Assembly: GCA_016712745.1 (NCBI GenBank)
Contig: JADJQN010000003.1
Location: 310,001 to 374,000, forward strand
Reading direction: 5' to 3'
Source of the DNA: Sandaracinaceae bacterium
GTDB lineage: Bacteria > Myxococcota_A > Polyangia > Polyangiales > JADJQN01
DNA: 64,000 nt
The notes beneath the pieces were generated by a model. That model was not told the origin of the DNA and did no database searches. It saw only the letters and a program-made list of their open reading frames with translations. The position numbers and the translations under genes are program-made. Shown one piece after another: positions 1 through 9,026 of this stretch (positions are counted from its first letter, which is position 1; each line of letters starts with the position of its first letter).

Positions 1-1
1 T

Positions 2-1744
2 CTCGTTTCCAGTGGGGCGCGGCCTGTACCGATCACCGGCGGCACGCTCCTCGTCTCACGCGATCACCGCCTGGTCGTCGCAGCCGATCCCGAGCGCGAC
101 ACGGTCTCGGTCGTGGATCTCGCTTCGAACACGCTGCGCGCGACAATCGCGCTTTCTGAAGGCGCAGAACCCGGCCGTCTCGCGGAAGATCACAACGGCG
201 TCGTCTACGTTGCTACGCGTCGCGGCGGCGAGTTAGTTGCCATCGATCTGAATGCCGATGCCCCCTCGATTCTCTCGCGCGTGAAGGTTTGCTCGGCACC
301 GCGCGGCGTCACGTACGACGCATACCAAGACGCCTTGCATGTAGCGTGTGCCGGGGGCGAGCTTGTGACGGTCGATCGTGCAAGCACTCAGATCGTGCGC
401 TCGGTGAACGTCTCCGTCGGCGATTTGCGCGATGTTATTGTTGCGACGGAGGGACAAGCTCCCGGAGTCGCGCGCGGCGACTTACTTGTCTCGCAGTTTC
501 GGTCGGCGCGGCTTTTGACTGTTTCACCAGATGGACATGTGAAGAACGGCGCTGCTCCGGCAGACGACCTGTGCACGAATCCAGACGTTGCTTGGCGCAC
601 GGTTCAAATGGGCACGCACGGCGCCATCGCGATGCTGCATCAGCGCGCACGCTCGCAGGACGCTCCGCCAGTTAGCACCGCGCCCGGCGGCTACGCGGGC
701 GGCGGCACGGTCAGTGGCTGCTCAACATCTCAGGGCATCGTCAAAACCGCGATTTCTACGTTCAACGCGTCGGGTGGGCTCGAGAACAGCGGCCCCGGAA
801 TTGAAAACGCGATGCTCGCGGTCGACGTCAGCTTCACGAACGATGGTCGATCGTTGGCATTGGCGATTCCTGGAAACATCGCTAGCCCATTCGCGCAGGT
901 CTTCGTGCGTGACAGTAGTGCGACGGTTGGACGCTTCGGATCAATGTCGCCTGCGGAAGCGACGCAGAGCGACCGCGATTTTGCCACCGGCGGTCAGGCG
1001 ATTGCTGTCGCGTTTAGTGATGCGGAACATTTGGTCGTACAAACGCGCGAGCCGTCAGCGATCGAGATCATCGACATTCGCAATCAGTGGAGTCGCCGCA
1101 GCGTACGTCTGGCGACGGACAGCTTGGCAGACACTGGGCAGTATGTTTTTCACGCCGGAGTAAGCGCGGGCGAGGCGTGTGCGTCGTGCCATCCCGAAGG
1201 CGGCGATGACGGCCACGTGTGGAACTTCTCGACGCTAGGCAATAGGCGTACGCCGCAGATTGCTGGTGGCGTGCTTGGCACCGAGCCGTTCCACTGGGAT
1301 GGCGACATGCACGACTTCCGCGATCTCGTGACGCATGTCTTTAGCGAGCGCATGGGTGCGGGCGCGATTCCCGAAACGCACGCGGATGCGCTTGCGCATT
1401 ACGTAGACCGACTCGAAACCATTCCGCCGTCCTTGCCCGACGACATGAGTGCAGTCGATCGTGGTCACGCACTCTTCGAGCGCGCAGACACACAATGCGC
1501 GACCTGCCACTCAGGCCCCATGCTCACCAACAACGCCACGGTCGACGTTGGCACCGGTGGCGCGTTCCAAGTCCCAAGCCTCGTCGGCCTCGGCAACCGC
1601 GCACCACTCATGCACAACGGCTGCGTCGCAACGATCCACGAGCGCCTAACCAACCCCTGCGCCGGCGGCGACCGCCACGGCCACACCAGCCAACTCACTT
1701 CCGCCGAAATCGACGACCTAACCGCCTTCCTAAAAACCCTTTAG
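2..1744 (+). CDS. YVTN-type beta-propeller / di-haem cytochrome c peroxidase-like protein (5' partial)
   Basis: The reading frame is open from the first bases of the window, so the true start lies upstream; an internal GTG at 113 is not needed. The N-terminal two thirds has recurring propeller-like segments (for example DTVSVVDLAS). The C-terminal third has two c-type haem sites, CASCH at nt 1178-1192 and CATCH at nt 1496-1510. The spacing and the segment HVWNFSTLGNRRTPQ resemble MauG/cytochrome c peroxidase proteins fused to YVTN propellers, a family common in Myxococcota. Inferred role: periplasmic or surface redox protein. The substrate cannot be read from the sequence. The gene ends in TAG just before a GGGGAC-type repeat element. 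Confidence 0.8.
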   Translation, partial: LVSSGARPVPITGGTLLVSRDHRLVVAADPERDTVSVVDLASNTLRATIALSEGAEPGRLAEDHNGVVYVATRRGGELVAIDLNADAPSILSRVKVCSAPRGVTYDAYQDALHVACAGGELVTVDRASTQIVRSVNVSVGDLRDVIVATEGQAPGVARGDLLVSQFRSARLLTVSPDGHVKNGAAPADDLCTNPDVAWRTVQMGTHGAIAMLHQRARSQDAPPVSTAPGGYAGGGTVSGCSTSQGIVKTAISTFNASGGLENSGPGIENAMLAVDVSFTNDGRSLALAIPGNIASPFAQVFVRDSSATVGRFGSMSPAEATQSDRDFATGGQAIAVAFSDAEHLVVQTREPSAIEIIDIRNQWSRRSVRLATDSLADTGQYVFHAGVSAGEACASCHPEGGDDGHVWNFSTLGNRRTPQIAGGVLGTEPFHWDGDMHDFRDLVTHVFSERMGAGAIPETHADALAHYVDRLETIPPSLPDDMSAVDRGHALFERADTQCATCHSGPMLTNNATVDVGTGGAFQVPSLVGLGNRAPLMHNGCVATIHERLTNPCAGGDRHGHTSQLTSAEIDDLTAFLKTL

Positions 1745-1748
1745 CCTT

Positions 1749-1914
1749 GGGGACACGCTCCCCCCTCGCAACGCACGTAATTTCGAGCACTTGCGAATCG
1801 AGTTTGGCCGCGCAAAGTTGATACCTATCGGTGGCAATGTATCAAGTTCGCGCGGCCAAACTCGATCGCTAACCCGTTGAAATGACAGGCCCCCTGAGGC
1901 GGGAGCGTGTCCCC
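1749..1914. repeat. GGGGAC-ended inverted-repeat element A
   Basis: A 14-bp sequence GGGGACACGCTCCC at 1749-1762 recurs as its exact reverse complement at 1901-1914. Inside is a second hairpin with 27-bp arms (1797-1823 and 1840-1866, two mismatches, 16-nt loop). It sits between the converging propeller and amylase genes. Other GGGGAC-ended palindromes occur at 34.2, 34.6, 43.5, 45.05 and 45.7 kb. The layout resembles REP/REPIN elements, but no RAYT transposase is in the window. Confidence 0.7.
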
Positions 1915-1915
1915 G

Positions 1916-3687
1916 CTAGGGGTTGGGGAGTAGGATGCGGGTGCCGTAGGGGGGACGCGGAGTGTTAGGGAGCCGCCGGCGCCAACGGTGAACGTGTCGT
2001 TGCTAAGGATGTCGACGAGGGTGTCGCCTTCGTTGCGCGTCGTGGTCATGGGCTCGCCGCCAACGTCGATTGCGGTGGTTTCGCTTTCGTGTGCCCCTTG
2101 CGCGTTGATAACGACGAGCGCGTAGTCGCTGCCAACCTTGCGCTCGAACGCAATGATGCCTGCGTCTCTCGCATCACCGGTGCGCTCGGTGACCTATCGA
2201 ATCTCAAAGCTTCCGCGGCGCAGCGCCGTGTACTCGCGGCGGATGCGTGTAAGCCGCGCGATCCATGCAAACGTTTCGCCGTCGGTCCGATAGTCAGCGC
2301 CCCAGAGGTCTTCGCGGTTAGCGGGATCGTTGCCGCCGGAAAAATCCTGCTCGGTGCCGTAGTAGATGCACGGAATGCCGTCCTCGGTGAGCAAGTACGC
2401 AAGCGCCGCACGTAACGCAGCCGTGCCTTGAAAATCGCGACGCGCATCCAGAAAGCGCGGCAGGTCATGATTGTCGATGAAGTTAACCAGCGCCTCGGTG
2501 GGTGCGATGCCAATGCCTCCAGGCTGCGGGGTGCTGCCGTAGTGCATCGCGCGCTGCTCAAGCAGATCCTGGATCTTCTGTGTGGCTTGACCCTGCTGAA
2601 AGATGTCGTTGAACACCTGAAACTTCTGCGGGAAGTAGAAAACAGAATCCAAGCGTCCAGGCAACGTGTACGAGCCAACCAAGGTGTCGTCACCGTCGAA
2701 CGCTTCGCCAAACTGCATGAAGTTGGTCTTGCCGCGCGCCGCAAGTCGCTGGCGCACTTCGCTCGTGAAGGTTTCCCAAAACTCGTACTCGACGTGCTTC
2801 AACGTATCGATGCGGAAGCCATCCATATCGGTCTGCAAAATCCAGTTCGTATAGGAAGCAATCAGCGCTTCACGAACGTCCGGATTCTCGGTCGCGACAT
2901 CTTTCAAACCGCCGGGAAAATCGCCGAACAAGACCTGATCTGGAACTGCGTAGTCGAGAATGCGCCCACGCAAGTGGTAAGCCTCAGGATGCTGAAAAAT
3001 TTCCGGCATGGGCGGTACGCGGAAGATCGCCGGCATGTCGAAGAAGTAAATCGGAGCGGCGCCCGCTTCGCCAAGCGACGTGTATGACTGAATGCCCCGT
3101 GTATCGTAGTCCGGATCGTACTCGGTGACGCGCGTGAGTGGGCTCGCCGAGCCCGAACCGAATACGCTCTCATCGGGCACGCCGTTCAAGTTAATGTCGT
3201 AGTAGAAAACCTGTCCCAAGTGATTGGTGACAATGTCGAGGATGACTTTGATCCCGTGTGCGTGGCATGCATTCACCATAGCGCGGAGCGTCGCAAGGTC
3301 ACCGAAGTGCGGATTGAGGCGTGTTAGATCCTGCGCCCAGTAGCCGTGGTATCCGTCGACGCCTGCGTCAGTGTCGACGTTGCGAACGATCGGGCTGATC
3401 CAAATCGCGGTCACGCCGAGCGCGTCGAGATAGTCGAGGTGGTCAATGACGCCTTGGTAGTCGCCACCATGATAGCGAGCGAGCGCATTCGGCTCGACTC
3501 GAAAATCGTTGGACGCGCTCCCATTCGCAAATCGATCGGTGAGCAGCTGGTAGACAACTTCGTCGCGCCAATCATCCACGTGCGAAGCGAGGTGCACCTC
3601 TTCAACGTCCGCAAGTTCGCTGCCCGCGCAGGCGTCGAGTGCGAGCAACAACGTGACGGCGAATATGGATACGAAAAGCCTCTTCAT
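1916..3687 (-). pseudogene. GH13 alpha-amylase lipoprotein, interrupted by an in-frame TAG and a C-run frameshift
   Basis: The start ATG at 3687 overlaps the stop of the upstream porin gene (ATGA). A lipoprotein signal ends at Cys20 (LALDAC). All GH13 catalytic regions are present: DIVTNH 151-156, GFRIDTLKH with nucleophile Asp294, FGEAF with acid/base Glu328, and NHD with Asp408. The frame stops after 497 residues at a TAG (2196-2194). The same frame then continues with typical amylase C-terminal beta-domain sequence (DARDAGIIAFERKVGSDYAL). Near the end, a run of six C (1954-1949 on this strand) puts the usual terminus PPYGTRILLPN out of frame; a seventh C would restore it and the stop at 1916. 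Either the gene is decaying or the assembly has errors. The product truncated at the TAG would keep the whole catalytic barrel. Confidence 0.85.
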
Positions 3688-5111
3688 CGATAACTCGTGC
3701 TGTTGAACCACCACTCGATTCCAAGACCAAAGAAATGCTCGACAGCCTGTTGCGAGCGAAGATCGAGCGCCGGATACATGGCGCGCGCGCCTGCGTCGCG
3801 TGCGGTAAGTGCGTAGATCAAGCGCAGCTGCGGACGCGTGTAGGTACCGCGACCGGCCGGTGAAATGAACGGGATCACGCCGAGTTTCCACGCATTCCCG
3901 GCCTCGGGCGCCCCTGTCGTCTCGTCAAGAATGCTGGTCTCGCGGTGCTGAAAACTCAGATCGAGCGCGAGGCCCGCGTGATTTCCAAACCACACCATTG
4001 GCCTGACATCGAGCACCGCTTCGGTCATCGAGCCACGCGCGTAGACGTTAGGATCGGCGTCGCGGAAGTAGCGAAGCAGGCCGCCGGCTTGCACGCCGAA
4101 CGCGCCAAGCTCCCAGTTAGCCGAGAACCCAACGCGTAGCTCACGCGCGCGCGATGTCGAGATAACGGCGCCAACCCCGAATGGGATGCCAAGCGGATCG
4201 TACGCGGCAAGACCTTGAGCGTAGCGAAGAAAGATGTTCGCGAAGCTCCGCGTCGTCGAGTTGTATGCGCCGGCCTGTGCTCCAAGAACGTAACCGGTAT
4301 CGCTCGGCAAGGCTTGCGTTGCGCCGGAATCGGTCTGCCGTTCGCCGGACGATATTGCGTGTACTTCATTGTAGAACACGAGCTTCACGCCTTGGGGCAG
4401 ACCACGATTCCACAACCAGAACGTCGCCTTGTCGCCGACCACAAAGCGCGGACGGTCAAGCAACAAAACGGACGCGGGTGTGAATCCCATCGCTGGAGTT
4501 GTCTCGACGGTCTGCGTGTAGAAGGGATTGTTCGGCCGGGCGAGGCCCACGTGCAATGCGAGCTCGACTCGGTCTGCAAAGAAATAGCGCGCGCCACCAC
4601 CGTAGAGGTTCAGGTTGTCGAGCGCCCAATAGTCGAGAAGGTAGATGTCATCGCCGCGCACCATGCGTGAACCAGCCCAAAACGAGAGATCTTTGGCGAA
4701 AACGTTCTGCACTTCTCCATAAAGGTTGCGCACCGCCATTTGAACGGCGAAATCGCCGTTGAAGTGAAAAAGCGGTCCAGCCACTGCAAGCGTCGAGACG
4801 ATGTGCGATGAAATTTCGCCCCAGCGATCATCGCGTCGCAGCTCAAGCTCAGCGTACGTGCCTTCGTCGATGCGCGAACCACGCGAAACGATGTCGGCGT
4901 CACGACCGGTGCCGCCGCGCAAGTTGGTGGCGGCACTCACGCGTCCATACGAACCAAACGAAAAGCTTCCTTCGTGTACGTCGGCCGCTGTTGCGGTGAG
5001 CGTCGACTGACCCGTTTCATGCGCTTGCTGCGCTTGCGCGCGGGTCACGACAACAAAACACGCAACGAGACACAGCGCGAGAGCAGCAACCTTGTGCACG
5101 AATCCAGTCAC
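3684..5111 (-). CDS. maltoporin-like outer-membrane carbohydrate porin
   Basis: GTG at 5111 is chosen because it forms a GTGA overlap with the upstream stop and is followed at once by a good signal peptide (VHKVAALALCLVACFVVV..AQAQ). The mature protein, about 450 residues, has alternating amphipathic strands and ends in an aromatic-rich strand (GIEWWFNSTSYR). The segment SRMVRGDDIYLLDYWALDN resembles the LamB signature region. Family knowledge: LamB porins carry maltodextrins through the outer membrane. Its place between an esterase lipoprotein and a GH13 amylase supports that role here. Both junctions are 4-nt overlaps, so the three genes are probably translationally coupled. Family assignment is by local resemblance only. 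Confidence 0.7.
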   Translation of the reverse strand: MTGFVHKVAALALCLVACFVVVTRAQAQQAHETGQSTLTATAADVHEGSFSFGSYGRVSAATNLRGGTGRDADIVSRGSRIDEGTYAELELRRDDRWGEISSHIVSTLAVAGPLFHFNGDFAVQMAVRNLYGEVQNVFAKDLSFWAGSRMVRGDDIYLLDYWALDNLNLYGGGARYFFADRVELALHVGLARPNNPFYTQTVETTPAMGFTPASVLLLDRPRFVVGDKATFWLWNRGLPQGVKLVFYNEVHAISSGERQTDSGATQALPSDTGYVLGAQAGAYNSTTRSFANIFLRYAQGLAAYDPLGIPFGVGAVISTSRARELRVGFSANWELGAFGVQAGGLLRYFRDADPNVYARGSMTEAVLDVRPMVWFGNHAGLALDLSFQHRETSILDETTGAPEAGNAWKLGVIPFISPAGRGTYTRPQLRLIYALTARDAGARAMYPALDLRSQQAVEHFFGLGIEWWFNSTSYR

Positions 5112-6505
5112 GGTGCGGCCCAACCTCCGCTCGTGCAAGCAGCGAGCGCCGCTGGAAAGCGAAAGCGCCATGCGGCCTCATTGTGTCCAGCACCGGCATC
5201 AAAATTGTAGAAGACGTCGGTGCTGGATACGTAGCCGAGCTCGAGCAGGCGGTCGCGCATTTGCAACGTCACGCAGTAATTGTCGTCGTCGGAGCCGTCG
5301 TCGTTGACGCCGTCGCTGTCGCTATCGACACAGCCTCCGCCCTCACCGCCGCCCGAATCGAGGTAGATGGATGAAGGCAAGTGCGAAGACCATTGTTCAA
5401 TCACTGTGCGGCTACTTACGTCGCCCGATAGCGAGCCCCACCCGAGAGTCGAGCTCAAGCCCGCGGCGCAGCCAAAAAGTGTCGGGCGCTGCATCGCGGC
5501 GTAGATCGAAACAAGCCCGCCCAAGGAGCTTCCCGCGATCATCAACGAATCGCCGCTTGCTTGAATGCCGTACCGGGTGCGAAAGAAGGGCAAAACGTCG
5601 AGCTCGATGAAGTCGAGGTAGGCATCGGCGTTTCCTCCCACTTCGCTCGAACTCACGCTGTCCGTCACGTGCGTGTAGACGTCAAAGCGGTCGGGTGCGT
5701 TGTCGATCGCGATGGCGACGACGTCTTCGTAACCAGACGCGAGGGCCGCGTCCGCTTGCCACCCACCATACGCAGCATTGGGATCGAAGACATTTTGCCC
5801 ATCGTGCAGAACAAGCGAGCGCAAATGCGACGATGCCGTAGAGCCCGCCACAAACCCTGCGGGGACCCACGTCCGAACTGTGCGCGCGCTGAGATGCGAC
5901 GACGCCATATCTACAAAGCGCTCGAGATGTGGCGCAGTGCTGGGCGGCACGACCCAAGCGAACTCGCCGTTCTCGTCGTATCCATACGCTAGTGCCTCGG
6001 GCGGTGCTCGGTAAACGTCGGGGCTGCCCCACCACTTGTACTTCGCGCCAGCTGCGGGCGCGACGAACGCACTCTCCTCGATGACGACATAGTAAAACGA
6101 TCCCCGAAGCGAGCGTTCCGCGGTGTGTGCACTCGTCGCCCACGCATTGATGTCGGAGACGAGGCTCACAATGCTCGGTTCGTCGCTCCATTGCGTGACG
6201 AATAGATAGCGGCCGCCTTCGTGAAGGGGCCAGCCCTCGTGAAACGCGATGTCGTGCACGATAGCGTCGAGCGGTGCCTCGCCTCCACTCGACGACAAGA
6301 GCGCGAGCACTTCATCGATGCGCGACGTGCGACCTCCGTCGGAAGCGTCGATGGTCGCATCGACCGCAGCATCTGCGCTGGCGTCTATAAAGGATGCGTC
6401 GTGGGCACCACCGTCCGTTGGCGCGTCCGATGACGAGCCGCAGGCGCCAATGAACGCGGCGAAAAAGATAGAAAAGAGAGCGCTTCTGACGGGGTATCCA
6501 CTCAT
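5108..6505 (-). CDS. esterase family (Fes/esterase D-like) lipoprotein
   Basis: ATG 6505 begins a lipoprotein signal peptide ending in FIGACGSSS, followed by an Asp/Ala-rich linker typical of myxobacterial surface lipoproteins. The catalytic part has the alpha/beta-hydrolase nucleophile elbow GSSLGG and a late GAGHNEAAW segment supplying the histidine, as in the enterochelin esterase/esterase D family. Between these is a short acidic DSDSDGVNDDGSDDD stretch that may bind calcium. It is the first gene of the esterase-porin-amylase operon. The natural ester substrate is unknown; an esterified glucan or oligosaccharide is an inference from the neighbours. A palindrome lies just upstream. Confidence 0.75.
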   Translation of the reverse strand: MSGYPVRSALFSIFFAAFIGACGSSSDAPTDGGAHDASFIDASADAAVDATIDASDGGRTSRIDEVLALLSSSGGEAPLDAIVHDIAFHEGWPLHEGGRYLFVTQWSDEPSIVSLVSDINAWATSAHTAERSLRGSFYYVVIEESAFVAPAAGAKYKWWGSPDVYRAPPEALAYGYDENGEFAWVVPPSTAPHLERFVDMASSHLSARTVRTWVPAGFVAGSTASSHLRSLVLHDGQNVFDPNAAYGGWQADAALASGYEDVVAIAIDNAPDRFDVYTHVTDSVSSSEVGGNADAYLDFIELDVLPFFRTRYGIQASGDSLMIAGSSLGGLVSIYAAMQRPTLFGCAAGLSSTLGWGSLSGDVSSRTVIEQWSSHLPSSIYLDSGGGEGGGCVDSDSDGVNDDGSDDDNYCVTLQMRDRLLELGYVSSTDVFYNFDAGAGHNEAAWRFRFPAALAACTSGGWAAP

Positions 6506-6521
6506 AGAGAGGACGCTCCCT

Positions 6522-6539
6522 ACACCATGAGTATGGTGT
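6522..6539. promoter_or_regulatory. palindrome between the esterase operon and the TVP38 gene
   Basis: A perfect inverted repeat, ACACCAT-GAGT-ATGGTGT, lies in the 74-bp divergent gap, 17 bp ahead of the esterase start. Its size and place fit a repressor or activator operator for the maltodextrin operon, but no regulator gene is adjacent. Confidence 0.4.
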
Positions 6540-6579
6540 TTTCCACCCGGCGCCGGCTTTCTGCGACAATCCCCGGCAG

Positions 6580-7296
6580 ATGCCGACATCAGAGTGGTTT
6601 ACGCGAGCGCGAGTAGTTGCGGGCGCTAAGTTTTTGGCCCTCGCCGGCCTCGTGACGGCTGTGCCCGTCCTCGCGTTCAGCAATCCCAACGTGCAGCTTT
6701 GGGTCTTCGCACAGGCCGACTCGATGCGCTCATCCGGTCTCGTTGGGATCACGATCTATCTGGGCGTCTGCGCCATCGCGGGCGCGCTCGTTCTGCCGTT
6801 TTGGATCCCCGGTGTCGTAGCTGGCTTCATCTTCGGCTTCCCGAACGGTGGCGCGATCGGCTTCGTGGGCTCCGTTGTTTCCGCAAGCACCGCGTTCGCA
6901 GTAGGGCGAACTTTCTTGCGGCAACGCGTCGCTCGAAAGCTCGCCGAAAATATGCGGTGGCAAAAAGTCGAGCACGCGATTCGCCGCGCGCCACGCAAGA
7001 TAGTCTTCTTGCTGCGCTCCTTGCCAATCCTGCCGCAGAACTTTCTCGGTTATGCACTCGCGACGACGCCGGTATCCTTCATCGACTATCTGATCGGCAC
7101 GATGGGGCTGCTTCCGTTGGTCCTTGCATATGCTTACGTCGGCTCTTTGGCCCGCAACGTAAACGAGCTCTTTCACGCCACCAGCAACCGCTGGCTCTTC
7201 GGCGGCATCGGAGTCATGACGCTCCTTGTACTGACCGTGAGCGCTCGCTTCGCGGCTCGGGTCCTCAAAACCATTGTCGCCGAGGAAGAGGTATAG
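6580..7296 (+). CDS. TVP38/TMEM64 family membrane protein
   Basis: This 238-residue integral membrane protein has about five hydrophobic segments. The SNARE-associated (DedA/VTT) motif is visible as FLLRSLPILPQNFLGYAL followed by FIDYLIGT, and the N-terminal part has a glycine-rich VAGFIFGFPNGGAIGFVG re-entrant segment. Family members are linked to lipid scrambling or transport and membrane homeostasis. It is divergent to the esterase operon and lies 42 bp before an ABC-exporter ATPase gene, with which it could be cotranscribed. Confidence 0.85.
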   Translation: MPTSEWFTRARVVAGAKFLALAGLVTAVPVLAFSNPNVQLWVFAQADSMRSSGLVGITIYLGVCAIAGALVLPFWIPGVVAGFIFGFPNGGAIGFVGSVVSASTAFAVGRTFLRQRVARKLAENMRWQKVEHAIRRAPRKIVFLLRSLPILPQNFLGYALATTPVSFIDYLIGTMGLLPLVLAYAYVGSLARNVNELFHATSNRWLFGGIGVMTLLVLTVSARFAARVLKTIVAEEEV

Positions 7297-7338
7297 TCAG
7301 CATAGTTTTTGGAAGCTGGCCGTGCGAATCTGCCGCGC

Positions 7339-8265
7339 GTGAAGCCGATTATCTCCATCCAGAATCTGACCAAGACGTACGCGACCGGAGTGCACGCGCT
7401 CAAGCCAATCAATCTCGAGATTCACGCGGGTGAAATCTTCGCTCTGCTCGGGCCAAACGGCGCCGGCAAGACAACGCTTATCAGCATCATTTGTGGCGTG
7501 GTGAATCCGAGCGGCGGCGTCGTGAAAGTGGATGGCAACGACATCATTCGCGACTATCGCGCGTCGCGCACCAAGATCGGTTTGGTTCCCCAGGAACTCG
7601 CAACCGATACGTTCGAGACTGTGTGGGCTACTGTGCAATTCAGCCGCGGCCTCTTCGGCAAGCCCGACAACCCGGCGCACCTCGAGAAAGTGCTGCGCGA
7701 TCTTTCGCTGTGGGAAAAGAAAGACGCCAAGATTCAGACGCTATCGGGCGGCATGAAGCGTCGCGTGATGATCGCCAAGGCGCTTTCGCACGAACCGAAG
7801 ATCCTCTTTCTCGACGAACCGACCGCCGGCGTAGACGTAACACTGCGCCGCGAAATGTGGGCCATGGTTCGCACACTTCGCGAAGCGGGCGTCACCATCA
7901 TCTTGACGACCCATTACATCGAGGAAGCCGAAGAGATGGCCGACCGCATTGGGGTCATTAGTAAAGGTGAGTTGATTCTGGTCGAAGAGAAGAGCGCTCT
8001 CATGACCAAGCTCGGCAAGAAGCAGCTCACGCTGCAGCTTCAGTCACCGCTCGACGCCATTCCGGAAAGCCTTGCCCCTTACAAACTCGAGCTAGCCGAT
8101 AAGGGCCAAGCGCTCGTCTACACCTTCGACACGCAAGCGACCGAGACCGGCATCGCGGCGCTGCTCAAGCGGTTGAACGAGCTTGGCATCGACTTCAAAG
8201 ACCTGCAGACCCGCCAAAGCTCGCTCGAAGATATTTTCGTCAGTCTCGTGAGCAACCCGTCATGA
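7339..8265 (+). CDS. ABC transporter ATP-binding protein (ABC-2 exporter type)
   Basis: GTG 7339 is preferred to an upstream TTG at 7309 because family alignment begins at KPIISIQNLTKTYA. Walker A is GPNGAGKTT (about residues 38-46), the signature is LSGGMKRR (about 135), Walker B is ILFLDEPTAG (about 155), and the switch histidine is in TTHYIEEAEE. At 308 residues it has the usual single-NBD length with a C-terminal extension seen in YadG/DrrA-like proteins. The stop overlaps the permease start by ATGA. Substrate unknown. Confidence 0.93.
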   Translation: MKPIISIQNLTKTYATGVHALKPINLEIHAGEIFALLGPNGAGKTTLISIICGVVNPSGGVVKVDGNDIIRDYRASRTKIGLVPQELATDTFETVWATVQFSRGLFGKPDNPAHLEKVLRDLSLWEKKDAKIQTLSGGMKRRVMIAKALSHEPKILFLDEPTAGVDVTLRREMWAMVRTLREAGVTIILTTHYIEEAEEMADRIGVISKGELILVEEKSALMTKLGKKQLTLQLQSPLDAIPESLAPYKLELADKGQALVYTFDTQATETGIAALLKRLNELGIDFKDLQTRQSSLEDIFVSLVSNPS

Positions 8266-9023
8266 ACTTCCTCGCCATCCGCGCCATCTACCGCTTCGAG
8301 CTCGCCCGTTGGTTTCGCACCCTCGTGCAAAGCATCATCTCGCCTGTAATCTCGACGTCGTTGTACTTCGTCGTGTTCGGTTCGGCGATCGGCTCACGCA
8401 TGAGTGCGATCGACGGTGTGAGCTACGGCGCATTCATCGTGCCAGGTCTTATGATGCTAGCGATTCTCACCGAGAGCATTTCGAACGCGTCGTTCGGCAT
8501 CTACATTCCGAAATGGACCGGAACCATCTACCAAGTGTTGTCGGCGCCGGTGTCGGCGTTTGAAGTCGTTACTGGCTACGTCGGTGCGGCGGCGACGAAA
8601 TCCATCTGTTTGGGCGTCATCATTCTGGCGACGGCTCGTGTTTTCGTCCCTTACGAAATCGCTCATCCGATCTGGACGATTGCTTTCTTGGTCCTTACGT
8701 CGGTCACCTTCAGCTTGTTCGGCTTCATCATCGGCATCTGGGCCGACGGCTTCGAGAAGCTACAGATCGTCCCCATCCTCGTGATCACGCCGCTCACATT
8801 CCTTGGCGGCAGCTTTTATTCGATCTCGATGCTTCCGCCGATTTGGCAGAAGATCACGCTCTTCAATCCGGTCGTCTATCTCGTCAACGGGTTCCGATGG
8901 AGCTTTTACGGTATTTCCGACGTCAGCGTCGGTACAAGCCTTGGCATGACGCTGCTCTTTTTCTTCGTGTGCTTGGGCATCGTGTGGTGGATCTTCCGCA
9001 CCGGCTACAAGCTCAAGCAATAG
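8262..9023 (+). CDS. ABC-2 type transporter permease
   Basis: The protein has 253 residues with six hydrophobic segments and the ABC-2 pattern: an N-terminal cytosolic helix (RFELARWFRTLVQSIISPV), then GSAIGSRM, and a late PLTFLGGSFYSISMLPPIW motif typical of YadH-like permeases. It is coupled by a 4-nt overlap to the ATPase and together they form one exporter. It faces a convergent SDR gene 3 bp away. Confidence 0.92.
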   Translation: MNFLAIRAIYRFELARWFRTLVQSIISPVISTSLYFVVFGSAIGSRMSAIDGVSYGAFIVPGLMMLAILTESISNASFGIYIPKWTGTIYQVLSAPVSAFEVVTGYVGAAATKSICLGVIILATARVFVPYEIAHPIWTIAFLVLTSVTFSLFGFIIGIWADGFEKLQIVPILVITPLTFLGGSFYSISMLPPIWQKITLFNPVVYLVNGFRWSFYGISDVSVGTSLGMTLLFFFVCLGIVWWIFRTGYKLKQ

Positions 9024-9026
9024 CGT

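Noticed and set aside
7321..7338. Sigma-54-like TGGC...TGC sequence before the ABC transporter
   Set aside because: The GG to GC spacing is 12 rather than the required 10.
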